Of a stretch of DNA of 64,000 bases, positions 1 to 11,369 are shown piece after piece (positions within the stretch are counted from its first letter, which is position 1; the number at the start of each line of letters is the position of its first letter). The notes beneath the pieces were generated by a model. It saw only the letters and a program-made list of their open reading frames with translations, was not told where the DNA came from and made no database searches. The DNA lies in NCBI GenBank assembly GCA_954871525.1, contig OX940863.1, positions 3,076,001 through 3,140,000 of the forward strand. The letters are read 5' to 3'. The position numbers and the translations under genes are program-made. Source of the stretch: Parietaria judaica. Its lineage: Eukaryota > Streptophyta > Magnoliopsida > Rosales > Urticaceae.

Positions 1-745
1 AGCTGCTCGGCCGAGCTGCACTGGCTTCGTGTTAAACAGAACACTGTCGCCGTTTTCACCATCTCCACTTTCCACCGGTCTGTCATCAGGAGAATCGCGA
101 CGCTGCTCCGTGTTCTGTGGCCCGTCATCCTCCTCCCTTTTCCGGAGAAAATCCACACAATACTTCTCCTTCTCTTCCTCGTCGGACAGTTCACTATTCA
201 CCAGTTTCTCGTATATCTTCGCCTTCCGCTCCAAAGCTGCATAGCTATTCGAACCGTCTTTGATCGCCTTCAGCTCGAGCTTATCCCTGTGCATTCACCA
301 AATTACATGCTCAAAAACCATATATTTACACTTCAATTGAAACCAATACCTTGCGATTTTCGCAAATTGCTAGTTTAGAGAAAGTAATTAAGAAATTGAA
401 TTCCTAAATCCTCTAAAGCGTTGAAAAATTGAAGATGTAAATATAAGAGACGAACTTTAGGGCACGGGCTTCGACGCCGGAGTTTGTGGAGGAGAGAGGG
501 TTGGCGGCGACGATCTTGTTCTTGGCGCGGTGGAATTCGACGTCGGGGCCGGCGAAGTCCTTGAGCTTCTTGGCCTCTTCCTGGGAGTTGTAGAGCTGGG
601 CCTTGAGCTCCATTATCGACGAGGCTCCCACGCCGGCGATCGCGCGCTGCTTCCGGGGCATGATCGACGACTCCGTCAGCCATCCCAGCGACGCAACCAC
701 TCTCTTCTTCGTCTCCGGCGGATTCTTCGCGCCGTCTTCCGCCAT
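1..745 (-). CDS. CCDC174-like coiled-coil protein, 5' part (runs off window)
   Basis: Two minus-strand exons are visible: 456-745 from the ATG, and 286 down to the window edge. They are separated by a 169-bp GT-AG intron. The join is in frame and gives ALKDKLELKAIKDG across the junction. The N-terminal part contains ASSIMELKAQLYNSQEEAKK, which resembles the SSL-(V/I)-(D/E)-LKAEL-(F/Y) start of the CCDC174 family. It is followed by an ERKAKIYEKL block and an acidic SDEEEKEKY stretch, as in that family. Human CCDC174 is a nuclear protein linked to the exon junction complex; the plant role is inferred only. The 3' end lies outside the window. The start codon is 155 bp from the terminal repeat of the giant MULE, so that element borders the promoter. 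Assignment is by remembered family similarity, moderately sure. Confidence 0.72.
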
Positions 746-899
746 TTCCTCCGAGAAGCTGAGATTCGCCGATCGATTCCCGGTCTCAGACTCAGAATCT
801 TCCGTTTCGTGTGTGTTCGGTGTTCGTGAGAGCTGAGCGTAGATGGGTTTGGGCCTTATGGATCACATGAAGAGGAAGTGGGCCAATTCCATATTAAAA

Positions 900-1048
900 G
901 GGAAACTTGAAAAAATGTCACAAAAAAACACCATAATTCAAGTTTTGAACTCATATTGAAAAAATACATGTTTCTAAACTTTGCCCAATTTTAGACAATT
1001 TTACCCTTGATTAATTAACCCCCACTTCAATTAACTCACATAATTATT
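900..1048 (+). repeat. Left terminal inverted repeat of the giant MULE
   Basis: This segment is the inverted counterpart of 27810-27952. The match is best over the outer ~110 bp and then becomes patchy in an AT-rich TTAATTAA section. MULE terminal repeats hold transposase binding sites and often promoters, and transcription of the Ulp1 gene probably starts just inside it. Confidence 0.88.
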
Positions 1049-1801
1049 ATGGTACTTTACCCACTTTTCACCCTTTTTTCGAGTCTTGTTTTTGTTCGAG
1101 TCTTGTTTCCCTTTTGGTTTCTCTCTCGCCCAAACCCAGAGCCTCCCGACAGATGACCACGTTCATCTCCTTGACCACAAACGCACACGATTCTGACCAC
1201 GAATCGTGATCCCCCGTTTTCCACTATTCTCCCAAAATCAAAACCCAGATTTATACCTCCTCCCCAAATCGTGAAACTCCCAACCCTAATTGTGCTCTGA
1301 ATCTCCGCCCAACCAACGACCACAGCAACCCACAACGACCTCTCCGACGACGACCACAGCCTCTCCGACGACGAACACAACGACCTCCGCCCAAACCACG
1401 ACCACAACACCCACAACGATAGCGAGTTCCAAAGTCAGTAAGGTTCATTTCTAAAGTCAGCGAGGTTTCATTTACTTTTCAATGTATGATTGGGTTGATT
1501 TATAATGTTATGGTTTTCAAAGTATGATTTAGGGTTTGATTTGCATTTATAATTAGTATGTGTGTTGCATTTAGGGTTTCGTGGGTTGATGCTGTGTTTA
1601 GGAATCAGTATTTAGTGTTTTGGAATTCTTGATGTTGTGAATTGGTTGTAGTGGAACTTGTGCATTCCATCTGTTTGATAAAATGTCTAAATTAGGGTCT
1701 GTTTTACAGAGGAAAAAACATGTTTCTTGCATTTTTAGGAAAGTTTTAGGGGATGATTTTATCGATTATTTATCATGTTTTATTTGCGTTATGATTCGCA
1801 G

Positions 1802-4800
1802 ATGGATTACGTAGTTGGTGAAACCGAGCGACATTCACATCGAGTGTGGTACCGCGGCAGCACTCGTTTAGACAACATCATCAAGTCTTTCCGAGAAAAT
1901 AATCTGTTGGAACGGGTGCTTGCTACTCCGTTCGGCCAGTTCTTTGTAGAGCCCCGTCGTAAATTTTCGGGTGCACTGGTCCATCAAGTTCTTTGTCGCA
2001 GAATTCCATCTCCAAGGTCCGATGAACTTCTGTTCAAAATCAATAAAATTATATGTAAATTCGGCCCTCGTGAGCTTGTTGCCGTTACCGGCTTAAAACT
2101 CAACGACAAAGTGACGAAAAAACGACCGAATTCGCAAAAACTTTTATTGGCTTCTTATTTCCCCGGCGTTAAAAATAAGATAACGTATGGAGATTTGGAG
2201 AAGACGTTGACGGAGTGCACTGACCCCGAAGATGTATACAAGCTCGGGCTTTGTTGTTTTGTTGAGGGGGTGCTTTTGGGGACGCCACCGGATAAGTTTG
2301 TCCATCACGAGCATTTGGAAGATGTAGACGACGTGGATTACTTTTTATCCAAACCATGGGGCGAGTTGGTTTGGAATGTATCCGCCAAGTCCTTTTGTCG
2401 GGAAATTAATAAAGGCCGAGCAAAATCCAAAGGCGATGGCAAGTACTTATACCCCAAGTACGAGTTGACCGGATATGCCCCGATGCTTCAAGCTTGGGTG
2501 TGCAAAGTGGTCCCGCAGCTAGAAACCCTTGCTTCTACCATGAAACAAATATCTTCCACTGCAGTGGGTAATGTGCTCGACGATGACAATGTAAGTTTTC
2601 GTACTTTTTTTTAGTTATTTCGAGGACAGTTTGTAGTAATAAATATTATTTTATTTAGCTATAGTAAGTGTGTTTTTTTTAATGTATGAAGGTGGAGGTG
2701 CTCCCTTACATTGTAGCAGGGCGTGAAGAGGAGAACATGTCACCTTCAAAGGGCGTTTCCACACCAAGTTCTCCGTCGAAGCAGCCATCAGCCCGGTCTA
2801 GAGATGGACATGAAACAGAGGTACCGCTGCCCCCTCGTCACTCAATTGAGTCCTCAAGCATAATCAAGATGCTTGATGACATTAAGAAAAAACAAGAGGC
2901 CGAAGCTGCAAAATTTGACGAATTTTTACGGAAACAAGAAGTGCAAGAGGCAAATATCCTTGACTTGGTACGTTATATTTATATTCGTACATTTATTATA
3001 TATAATTTTACCAATAGCTATATTTTGTTGAATATGTAATAATGAAATGTTGAATTGTATTTTTTTTTGGCAGACCAAGAAAACAAGCACAATTTTTAAG
3101 ATTGTTCGTGACTTTGTTGAGTATAATCCCCATCTCAAACAAATGCCGATCCCCAAGAAACACCCACCTACCGACCCGACACCACCTCCCAAGCAACCCG
3201 ACCCAGCCACCGAGCCCAGCTCGAAAAGATCAAAACCGAGTCCTACAGAAAGCATATCCCACAAGAACCTTGACCCGATCCCGAAGAAATCAAACCCGAG
3301 TCCCAAGAAACCCGACCCATCTCCGGAAACAAGCCCATGGAAACATTACCCGACAAGAAGCACGACCCCCAAGAAATCCGACCCATCTCCCGAGAAGACC
3401 AAAGAACCCCGAAGCCTCAAGAAAGCCGTCGCAATAAAGAGCCTTGCCCGGAGCCCGAAGAAACCAAACCCGAGTCCCAAGAAACCCGAGTCCCAAGAAA
3501 CCCGGAGCCCGAAGAAACCAAACCCGAGTCCCAAGAAACCCGACCCATCTCCGGAGCCAAGCCCACGGAAGCAGTATCCGACAAGAAGCACGACCCCCAA
3601 GAAAGCAGTCGCAATAAAGAGCCCGCAACGTGTTAGAGCCCGGAAAGGGGTTATCTTGACGCAATCTCAGCCATCTCCGCAATCCCAGCCATCTCAGGGA
3701 TCTCCGAGTGAAAACATAATGTTCGATGCATTGATTCATGAGATAGAGCACGAAGATACGAACCAGCCCTCTCAAGAAATAATTTTCTCTCCCCTTGTTC
3801 CGATACCAGTGCAGATAGTAGATCCAATTGAGGTTGCGGATGACTCGCCATTGATGGAGACGCCACCGGCGAAGAGGAAACGGAAGGCCCCAAATATGGA
3901 TGACTTTACCAACCCGGACACTGAGACGCTGAAAAGGAGATCGGAACCGTATGTGTTCAAAGTTGTCGTACCGCCTACCAAGAGCCATCTCACCGCATTG
4001 AAAAGGTGGATTAAACAAGGGACACCCAAAAAGTGGAAGTGCATACAAGGAGAGGAGAATGGAAGCTGGTTTACGGAACTAGTAACTCCACGTACATGGA
4101 TTAATACTACGGTATTTTCTAAACTTTGCACTATTTGTTCTTTGGGTTAATGTAGGAAAATATGGGACAATTATTGTGTTAACCAGGGACAATATTTGCG
4201 TAAAATATGGGACAGTTAGTGTGTTAACCAGGGACAAAAAATTTTGGGCAGTTTATATCTAATTATTGGTTATACTTTGTCTTTTTGCAGCACATTGATG
4301 CAGTGATGTGTTTGTTTCGACGTCGCCGTCGAAGCGTGTATTTCAAAGGATATAAACAGCATATCACGAACATGTGTCCGTATTGGACGAGCTCGCTCAT
4401 GGAGAAAATGCAACGATGGAAAGAGGACCCAATTTGCGATCCTAAACTAGCCCAGATGAAATGGGCTGTAACCGGAGATCATGAAACTGCCCATGCGAGT
4501 TGGAAAAATATGGAAAACATATGTTTCGTCGTGAATGTCCGGGAATCGCATTGGGTTTGTGTAGTTGCTGATTTGAAATATTGGAGGCTGGAAGTCTACG
4601 ATAGTGATCCGGGGTGTTGCAGTGACAGCTGTCTCGAATCGTTGCTAGAACACTTAGGCAGCGGTATACTTGGGATGCTTAAGATATGCGGATGCACTAC
4701 TATGCACTTGAATGCTGCTGCTAAACCATTCAAGGTTGTGCGTATGAAAAGTCACGTTGTTCCGGTAGCGAAAAGAAAGTAAGTAATTATGTTTGAAAGA

Positions 4801-5013
4801 AGGAAGATATATTTACTTCTAATTGAAACTCGCTAATAGTTTTTTTTTTTCAGCGGCGATTGTGGCATATTCGCATTGAAGCATGTGGAAAACATCATGC
4901 ATGGCGAGCCAATGATTGAAGTCCACAGCGACAATATCAAATATTTTAGAGCGGCATATGCTGTTGATGTGTGGTTAGGCAACGAAAGAGTGGTGAATAA
5001 CATTTGTCCTTGA
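1802..5013 (+). CDS. MULE-encoded Ulp1-like (C48) cysteine protease with DUF1985-type N-terminus
   Basis: Five exons, 1802-2590, 2692-2967, 3074-4111, 4291-4778 and 4854-5013, join in frame to 916 aa with no stop. The ATG at 1802 directly follows an acceptor-like TTCGCAG, suggesting a 5' UTR intron; an upstream in-frame ATG at 1775 is less likely. Residues ~20-265 resemble the DUF1985 domain of plant Ulp1-family transposon proteins. Residues ~355-560 are a low-complexity Pro/Lys/Ser linker with repeated PKKPDPSP and YPTRSTTPKK blocks, including an internal duplication. The C-terminal 215 residues are a C48 peptidase domain. Likely catalytic His788 (ESHWVCVV), Asp805 (VYDSD) and Cys867 (NGDCGIF) are present. 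The Gln usually about six residues before the Cys is not seen; an Ala is there. Ulp1 enzymes process or remove SUMO; the role inside MULEs is unproven. Intron 3 contains GGGACA motifs like those of the arrays. Confidence 0.85.
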
Positions 5014-5149
5014 CTTAATCTATTGTAAGCTAAAGAATTCAGTATAACACTTGTCCCGGTTTTGTGTAAACCAAGGACATGTTTTTAAGTTTAGTTGGGA
5101 CAACTTTTGTCTTAACCAGGGACAAATTTTTATGTTTACCGCGGACAGT

Positions 5150-6545
5150 ATTTGTGTTGTTCAGGGACAATTGTTGAAAAATATGGGACAAGTTTTGTGT
5201 AAACCAGGACACGTTTTTGTCTTCACCAGGGACAGGTTTTTATGTTTACCAGGGACAGTTATTGTGCTGTCGAGGGACAATTTTTGTATAAAACACGGGA
5301 CAATTGTTGAAAAATATGGGACAGTTATAATGTAAGTCCTTGGCATTAATCATCGTAAGTAGGGACAATATTGTTGAAAAATATGGGACAGGTTTTGTGT
5401 AAACTAGGACAAGTTTTTGTCTTCACCAGGGACAGGTTTTTATGTTTACCAGGGACAATTATTGTGCTGTCGAGGGACAATTTTTGTATAAAACACGGGA
5501 CAATTGTTGAAAAATATGGGACAGTTATAATGTAAGTCCTTGGCATTAATCATCGTAAGTAGGGACAATATTGTTGAAAAATATGGGACAGGTTTTGTGT
5601 AAACCAGGACAAGTTTTTGTCTTCACCAGGGACATGTTTTTATGTTTACCAGGGACAGTTATTGTGCTGTCGAGGGACAATTTTTGTATAAAACACGGGA
5701 CAATTGTTGAAAAATATGGGACAGTTATAATGTAAGTCCTTGGCATTAATCATCGTAAGTAGGGACAATATTGTTGAAAAATATGGGACATGTTTTGTGT
5801 AAACCAGGACAAGTTTTTGTCTTCACCAGGGACATGTTTTTATGTTTACCAGGGACAGTTATTGTGCTGTCGAGAGACAATTTTTGTATAAAACACGGGA
5901 CAATTTATGAAAAATATGGGACAGTTATAATGTAAGTCCTTGGCATTAATCATCGTAAGTAGGGACAATATTTGGGAAAAATATGGGACAGGTTTTGTGT
6001 AAACCAGGACAAGTTTTTGTCTTCACTAGGGACAGGTTTTTATGTTTACCAGGGACAGTTATTGTGCTGTCGAGGGACAATTTTTGTATAAAACACGGGA
6101 CAATTGTTGAAAAATATGGGACAGTTATAATGTAAGTCCTTGGCATTAATCATCGTAAGTAGGGACAATATTGTTGAAAAATATGGGACAGGTTTTGTGT
6201 AAACCAGGACAAGTTTTTGTCTTCACCAGGGACAAGTTTTTATGTTTACCAGGGACAGTTATTGTGCTGTCGAGGGACAATTTTTGTATAAAACACGGGA
6301 CAATTGTTGAAAAATATGGGACAGTTATAATGTAAGTCCTTGGCATTAATCATCGTAAGTAGGGACAATATTGTTGAAAAATATGGGACAGGTTTTGTGT
6401 AAACCAGGACAAGTTTTTGTCTTCACCAGGGACAAGTTTTTATGTTTACCAGGGACAGTTATTGTGCTGTCGAGGGACAATTTTTGTATAAAACACGGGA
6501 CAATTGTTGAAAAATATGGGACAATTTTTTTATATTCCGAGGGAC
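5150..6545 (+). repeat. 200-bp tandem array built from GGGACA submotifs
   Basis: About seven tandem copies of a 200-bp unit with exact 200-bp register, for example a repeated start at 5346, 5546, 5746, 5946, 6146 and 6346. Neighbouring copies differ by only a few bases. Each unit is itself built of about six or seven ~25-30 bp subunits, most starting GGGACA and continuing T-rich. More diverged subunits reach back to about 5040. Short open frames here are by-products of the 200-bp period. The array lies between the convergent 3' ends of the protease and transposase genes. Confidence 0.93.
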
Positions 6546-6570
6546 AATATTCAGGCAGATTCATTCTTAC

Positions 6571-6798
6571 TTAAAAATTCGGGCAAAATATATTCCACAA
6601 AATATATTCCATAAAATATATATTCAGGCATATACATGTAATAGTTCCACAAAATCCTACGAATAATTCCACATAATATATTCCACAAAATATTTTCCAC
6701 ATAATATATTCCACATAATATATTCCACAAATAATTCCACAAAATATTTTCCACAAAATATATTCCCCCCTTTCGTTCCTACGAATAATTCCACACAA
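6571..6798. repeat. Degenerate short repeat rich in ATATTCCACAAAA
   Basis: About 230 bp in which ATATTCCACAAAA-like words recur, often every 11-20 bp. It lies between the 200-bp array and the transposase stop codon. No gene is seen in it. Confidence 0.7.
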
Positions 6799-8313
6799 TT
6801 ACCCCCTTGATTTACATGTTACTCGGTTATGACCTAGCACTCCACAGTTCGAGCACTTTCTACGCTCCACAATGATTTCACCTTGCGACGGTCGACGCTT
6901 TGTCGGACGCCTTCCCCCCTTTTGTTTCTTTGGACGACCTGCCCGTTTTCTCTCTAGGGGAACTCCAACATGAATGTTCTTCAAATGTTCTGGGAGCACC
7001 CAATTACACTCATCACCAACTGGATATATCACACCTTCGTAGCAACTCCTTCAATTTAAAAACAAGATAGTTAAATAAAACAACAAACAATAGATCAAAA
7101 AAGGAAAAACTTAAACATATACATGTACGTCTCGAGCAAATAAAATGGCGAACAATATGTGTAGTTGCCTAAATTGCGTTTGAGGGCAGCAGCCGCAACG
7201 TGAACGCAAGGAATACCAATTGCTTGGAACTCGCCACATTCACACTCTTTTGTCCTTAGATCTACAACGAAACTTCCCGACGGTGTAATGACTTCGAATT
7301 CAAGCGTATCGAGATTATGAATAGTTAACAGTCGCGCTGCATCAAGGGTGTCTTTCAACTCTTTCTCGAGTTTGGGTACAAGAGTTGAAGTGTTATTTTG
7401 ACCTACGGTTCGCTTCTCATAAAACCAATGTTGGAGAGTAAACCGAAGGTATTCAAACATATTTGTTATCGGAAATGTCCTGGCAATCTTAAGAACAGAG
7501 TTAAAACTTTCCGCATAATTACTCGTCATGGCGTCGTACCTATTACTGCCGAAATGAATACGTGTCCAATACGGAAAGCCAATTTCTTCCATATATACTG
7601 CTACATCTGGGTAATGGTTCCTCAACAAGTTCCAGTAGTATTGAAAGTCGCTCATCCAAAAAGCGTACGCAGCATTAAACACCAATTTGGTCGGATCTTC
7701 ACTTTTAAACGTATGGATGATGTTCCTTTTAAGGTGGGCCCAACAAAAACCGTGATGAGCATGAGGGAAAATGGTCTTCACCGCAAAAATTATACTGTCG
7801 TGCCTATCGGAAATAATGGCTAGATCTTCAACGGGCCCGATGGCTTCCTTTAACTTCGTCAGAAAATAAACCCAAGAGTCATTGTCTTCAATATCTACAA
7901 CTCCATACGCGATAGGAAACAACCTTGTTTCACCATCAAGTACCACCGCCGTTAACAATTGACCACCATACTTGCTCTTGATGAAGGTGCCATCCACGCA
8001 TATCATTGGCCGACACGTTTTAAATCCTTGTAAACAAACTCCAACGGCAGCAAAGGCATATTTGAAACGACCCGCTTCCATCACAAAATCAGTTATCGAT
8101 CCCAAATTCTTTTCCTCCATCACATGCAAGTAGCGTGGTAACTTCGAGTACGAATCCTCGGGTGTGCCCATTGCGTATGCCATGGCTTTTTCTTTGCATC
8201 TCCATGCCTTCTCATATGTTAGCTCAACACCGTAATGCCTTTTCAAATCTTCTTGCAAAGCCTTTGGCGTGAACGGTGAGCCCGTAGTAGAAAACTTATC
8301 CTTATAATTGTAT
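6799..8313 (-). pseudogene. MULE (MURA-like) transposase, catalytic and C-terminal part of a split gene
   Basis: Two minus-strand exons: about 8313-7129 and 7048-6799, with an 80-bp GT-AG intron. The larger exon starts near DKFSTTGSPFTP and holds the MULE transposase domain. Visible motifs are CVDGTFIKSKYGG (first Asp), IISDRHDSI (second Asp), FCWAHLKRN and NYAESFNSV (candidate Glu), followed by a SWIM zinc finger CECGEFQAIGIPCVHV. The last exon has a basic linker (RKRAGRPKKQKGGRRP) and a CCHC knuckle CSNCGVLGHNRVTC. The catalytic part itself reads open. Just upstream, around 8310-8330, the frame is lost by a probable one-base shift, and then unrelated DNA begins. The N-terminal pieces are at 25.0-26.8 kb, so no intact transposase can be made from this copy. 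Confidence 0.85.
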
Positions 8314-8664
8314 CAATGGACACCCTGCTATTATAAAGGGAATAATATATACCGTATCACTAAAGAGTGCAGCCTCGGGTCTATAGTGGAATCACTTCGA
8401 GGTTTGACGAACAACTAGCAGTTCGTTGGAGCTTAAGTGATACGGGTCCATGGTCCCCAGGATAGCTCCGTAACGGATGATACGTACGTGATTAAAATAC
8501 ATTCTGGATAATGTTTAATCATTTGGCTTGACTTATAAAACTGAAAGGTCTGTGTCAGACATCATATAGTTTTATCGTTGGCGTGGCAAAAGTATCATAT
8601 TTTGGTACACGAAATTAACTGATAAAAAGAAAGTTAGAATTTAGATTTTCTATCAGCACCACGT

Positions 8665-10221
8665 TGTTGGAAATTAAATTCTAAGCAGCGTTGCTTTTTG
8701 AACCAAGTCATTTCGACTTACGGTTAGTGATTTATGAATTTTCTAAGTTTGTGATCGGTTCGATAAACTTTGAAATTAAATCACATGTCACGAATTTAAA
8801 TGATGGTGTGGCACCATGACATTTTTATGTGTGACATTGAGATCAGGATTTATTGATATAATTTAATTATTTGGATTTAATTATTAATATCTTATTAATA
8901 ATTAATTAATAATTAATAGATTTATATTAATAAATGAATATATATATTTATATATATATTAATATGTGTAAATTCGAATTAGGGTTTGTTATATAAAACC
9001 CTAGGTAAATTCGAATGGCTTGATTTGGTATTTCTATATTTGCGGCATAAGTACCAAATGTTTTGGTATTTTGGCAAATCCCTAAAATCAATATTATCCA
9101 TTGGATCGGTTATGATTTAGTATCAACCGTTGGATTAGGATATTGATGAATTCTAAATTAATAACTTGGTGACCAAGTTTTATTTTTCGAATTTGATTAA
9201 TCAATTATATCCGTTGGATCGGTCTAAGATTTAATCTATACCGTCGGATTAAGAATTGATTAATTATATATATATATCTATATATATTCGAATTATATTT
9301 ATGGATAAATTCAAAAAATTGTTTTAATAAATTAATTTATCCTAAACTTATTTGATCCATTAGATCGGTTAAGGAATCATCTCAACCGTTGGATTAAGAT
9401 AATAAGAATTCGAATTTTATATATATATATATATATATATCATAATTCGAATTTTATAATATAAGAAGATAAGATTGGATTTTTGATTTATCTAAATCTT
9501 TCTTATTTAATTAAATCCCTAATTAATTGTATCCATTGGATTTAGATGAGATTAAATCTGGACCATTGGATTGAGATAATTAATTATATTTAATTAATGA
9601 AATTCGAATTTAGGGAGGGAATATCTCCAAATCGGTTACAGTCTTGAGCCTATAAATAGGGAGCTCATTCTACACATTTTTCACACCTTTCCCTAGAGAA
9701 AAATTCAAACTCTCCCTCTCCTTCAGGGTCTGCGAATTTTCTCTCTGATCTCTTCTTCTGGTTCGGCTTAGGAGACTATTTCTCCGGAAGCTTAAAAAGA
9801 ACCATCAGTTAAAGTTTTGCGACGGAGTCCTGCCGGCGAAGCCCACGCTTCGGTTCGAGGATTCCAGGAGAATATCCCGGAAGATCACGGGAGATTCCCT
9901 CAGCAACGGCGGAGCCCTGCCCGACTCAGAGTGCGAAGCCGAAATCGCCAAACGAGGTACGGCCTTATGCATTGGGTTAATAAATGCAAACATTTACTGC
10001 TTTCTATTTATTTCCTATTATGACTAGTTTATTAATAATGAGTTATGAATATTAAATTGCATAATATTTATCAGATCTTGGGATATGGTTATTATCCGAT
10101 ATTCGGACCGTTGTTTGGATAACAAGTTTTCCGCTTTAAAATAATTTTTTAAATGTTACCCTGACGGTTCGGACGTATAAATCGTGATAATTATACGGAA
10201 TACGAGACGTGATTTCCAACA
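8665..10221 (+). mobile_element. Probable solo LTR (Copia-like) with four internal modules
   Basis: The segment begins TGTTGGAAAT and ends GATTTCCAACA, a 10-bp terminal inverted repeat with TG...CA ends typical of LTRs. A promoter-like TATAAATAGG lies at 9651, followed by a CT-rich leader. Four imperfect modules of about 43 bp, each of the form ATCCNTTGGATCGGT...AACCGTTGGATTA, start near 9098, 9208, 9354 and 9530. No gag-pol reading frame and no second LTR occur in the window. The flanks (CACGT and TATTG) do not form a target duplication, so the ends, or solo status, are uncertain. Confidence 0.5.
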
Positions 10222-11299
10222 TATTGAGCTTACGTCAAACACTACATTGGTTTAATTTACTTATTTCCAAACATTTTAATGCATAAAATCAAAGGAAACT
10301 CTTTCGTATTTTCATTGGTTTCGTCATTTTCATTTCAATTTTCGGGTGAATTTGGTTTGAATATGGACATTGATAGATGTAATAACTTAATAATTGTTTG
10401 TATTTATTGACGCGTAGTGGTAATGCAAAGAACCGTACATTTGGCCTTATCATATTATTTCTTCTCATATCATTATTTTTATAAGAACATATATTGTTTG
10501 TATTCATTCATGCTTAGATGTAATGCTTGAAAGAATCGCTTGGGCTCACCATTACTTATAAAATCCTACATCAACTTCTCCTCATAAGAAAAACGCAATG
10601 CAGTTATTGAATAATATTATGTATTATGTCATTTAACATTTAAGTACAAGTTATTTGTGGAGTCTTGATACTCATTTATAGTCCCTTAAAAGAAAAAAAA
10701 AAGTAAAAAAAAAAAAACATTCCCATTACAAAACGAGAGTCTAAAGGTGGCATAAAAATTATGGACATTGAAATTGCAATGAAATAGAAGATATGGATAG
10801 TTTGCCATTTTCTTGGTCTTCTTAACGGGTCCAAGTCAATTTTCATTTGGTATGTTAATTACAATAAAATATTTTTTAATCAACCAAGTACTCGATGAGC
10901 TGAGTGGGGTTCGTAAATTGTCTCCCTTTTAGTTTTTACTTCATATTGCATTCGTTATCTTTTGCTTTTCTACTATAAACCTGCTATTTTTTTTAGAAAA
11001 AAGGTGTCTGAATTTTTAGACGAAGATTAACAATAGATATATTAATGTCACACTTCTATATATTATGGCCTTCACATTTGATTAACTCAAATGAAATCAA
11101 CATGAATCAAATTTTTAGTAGTGTTTTATTATTATATTCAATTTCCGACTAACACTATATAAAACTATTGAATTGAAAATTTTCATTTTATGATAAACAT
11201 GAGGAATAAGGAACTATATAAAAAGCACAAAGTTAATCGCTCATGAAAAATGTCAAGATAAAAATGAGGAATACGAAATTATAAAATTAATAGATTTAT

Positions 11300-11369
11300 A
11301 AAAAAAAATATTTTAAATTTATAATCGATAATTAATCGCCACCGTGCGAAGCGCGGTGCCGTCCACTAG
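11300..11369 (+). mobile_element. Helitron 3' terminus
   Basis: An 8-bp stem with a GAA loop (CACCGTGC / GCGCGGTG, 11340-11358) is followed 7 bp later by CTAG ending at 11369 and a host T. This is the standard Helitron 3' end. The 5' TC end could not be fixed; a weak candidate lies near 10969. No RepHel gene is present, so the element is non-autonomous. Confidence 0.7.

Noticed and set aside
3290..4048. Minus-strand ORF of 252 codons
   Set aside because: Antisense to the repetitive linker of the Ulp1 gene.
5150..6545. CRISPR-like regular array
   Set aside because: The whole 200-bp unit repeats including the spacers, there are no cas genes, and the context is a plant transposon.
5051..6574. 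Series of ~66-codon ORFs on both strands at 200-bp intervals
   Set aside because: They repeat with the tandem unit and are low-complexity by-products of the GGGACA array.
9805..10023. Short ORFs on both strands
   Set aside because: They fall inside the leader part of the LTR-like segment with no similarity to gag or pol.
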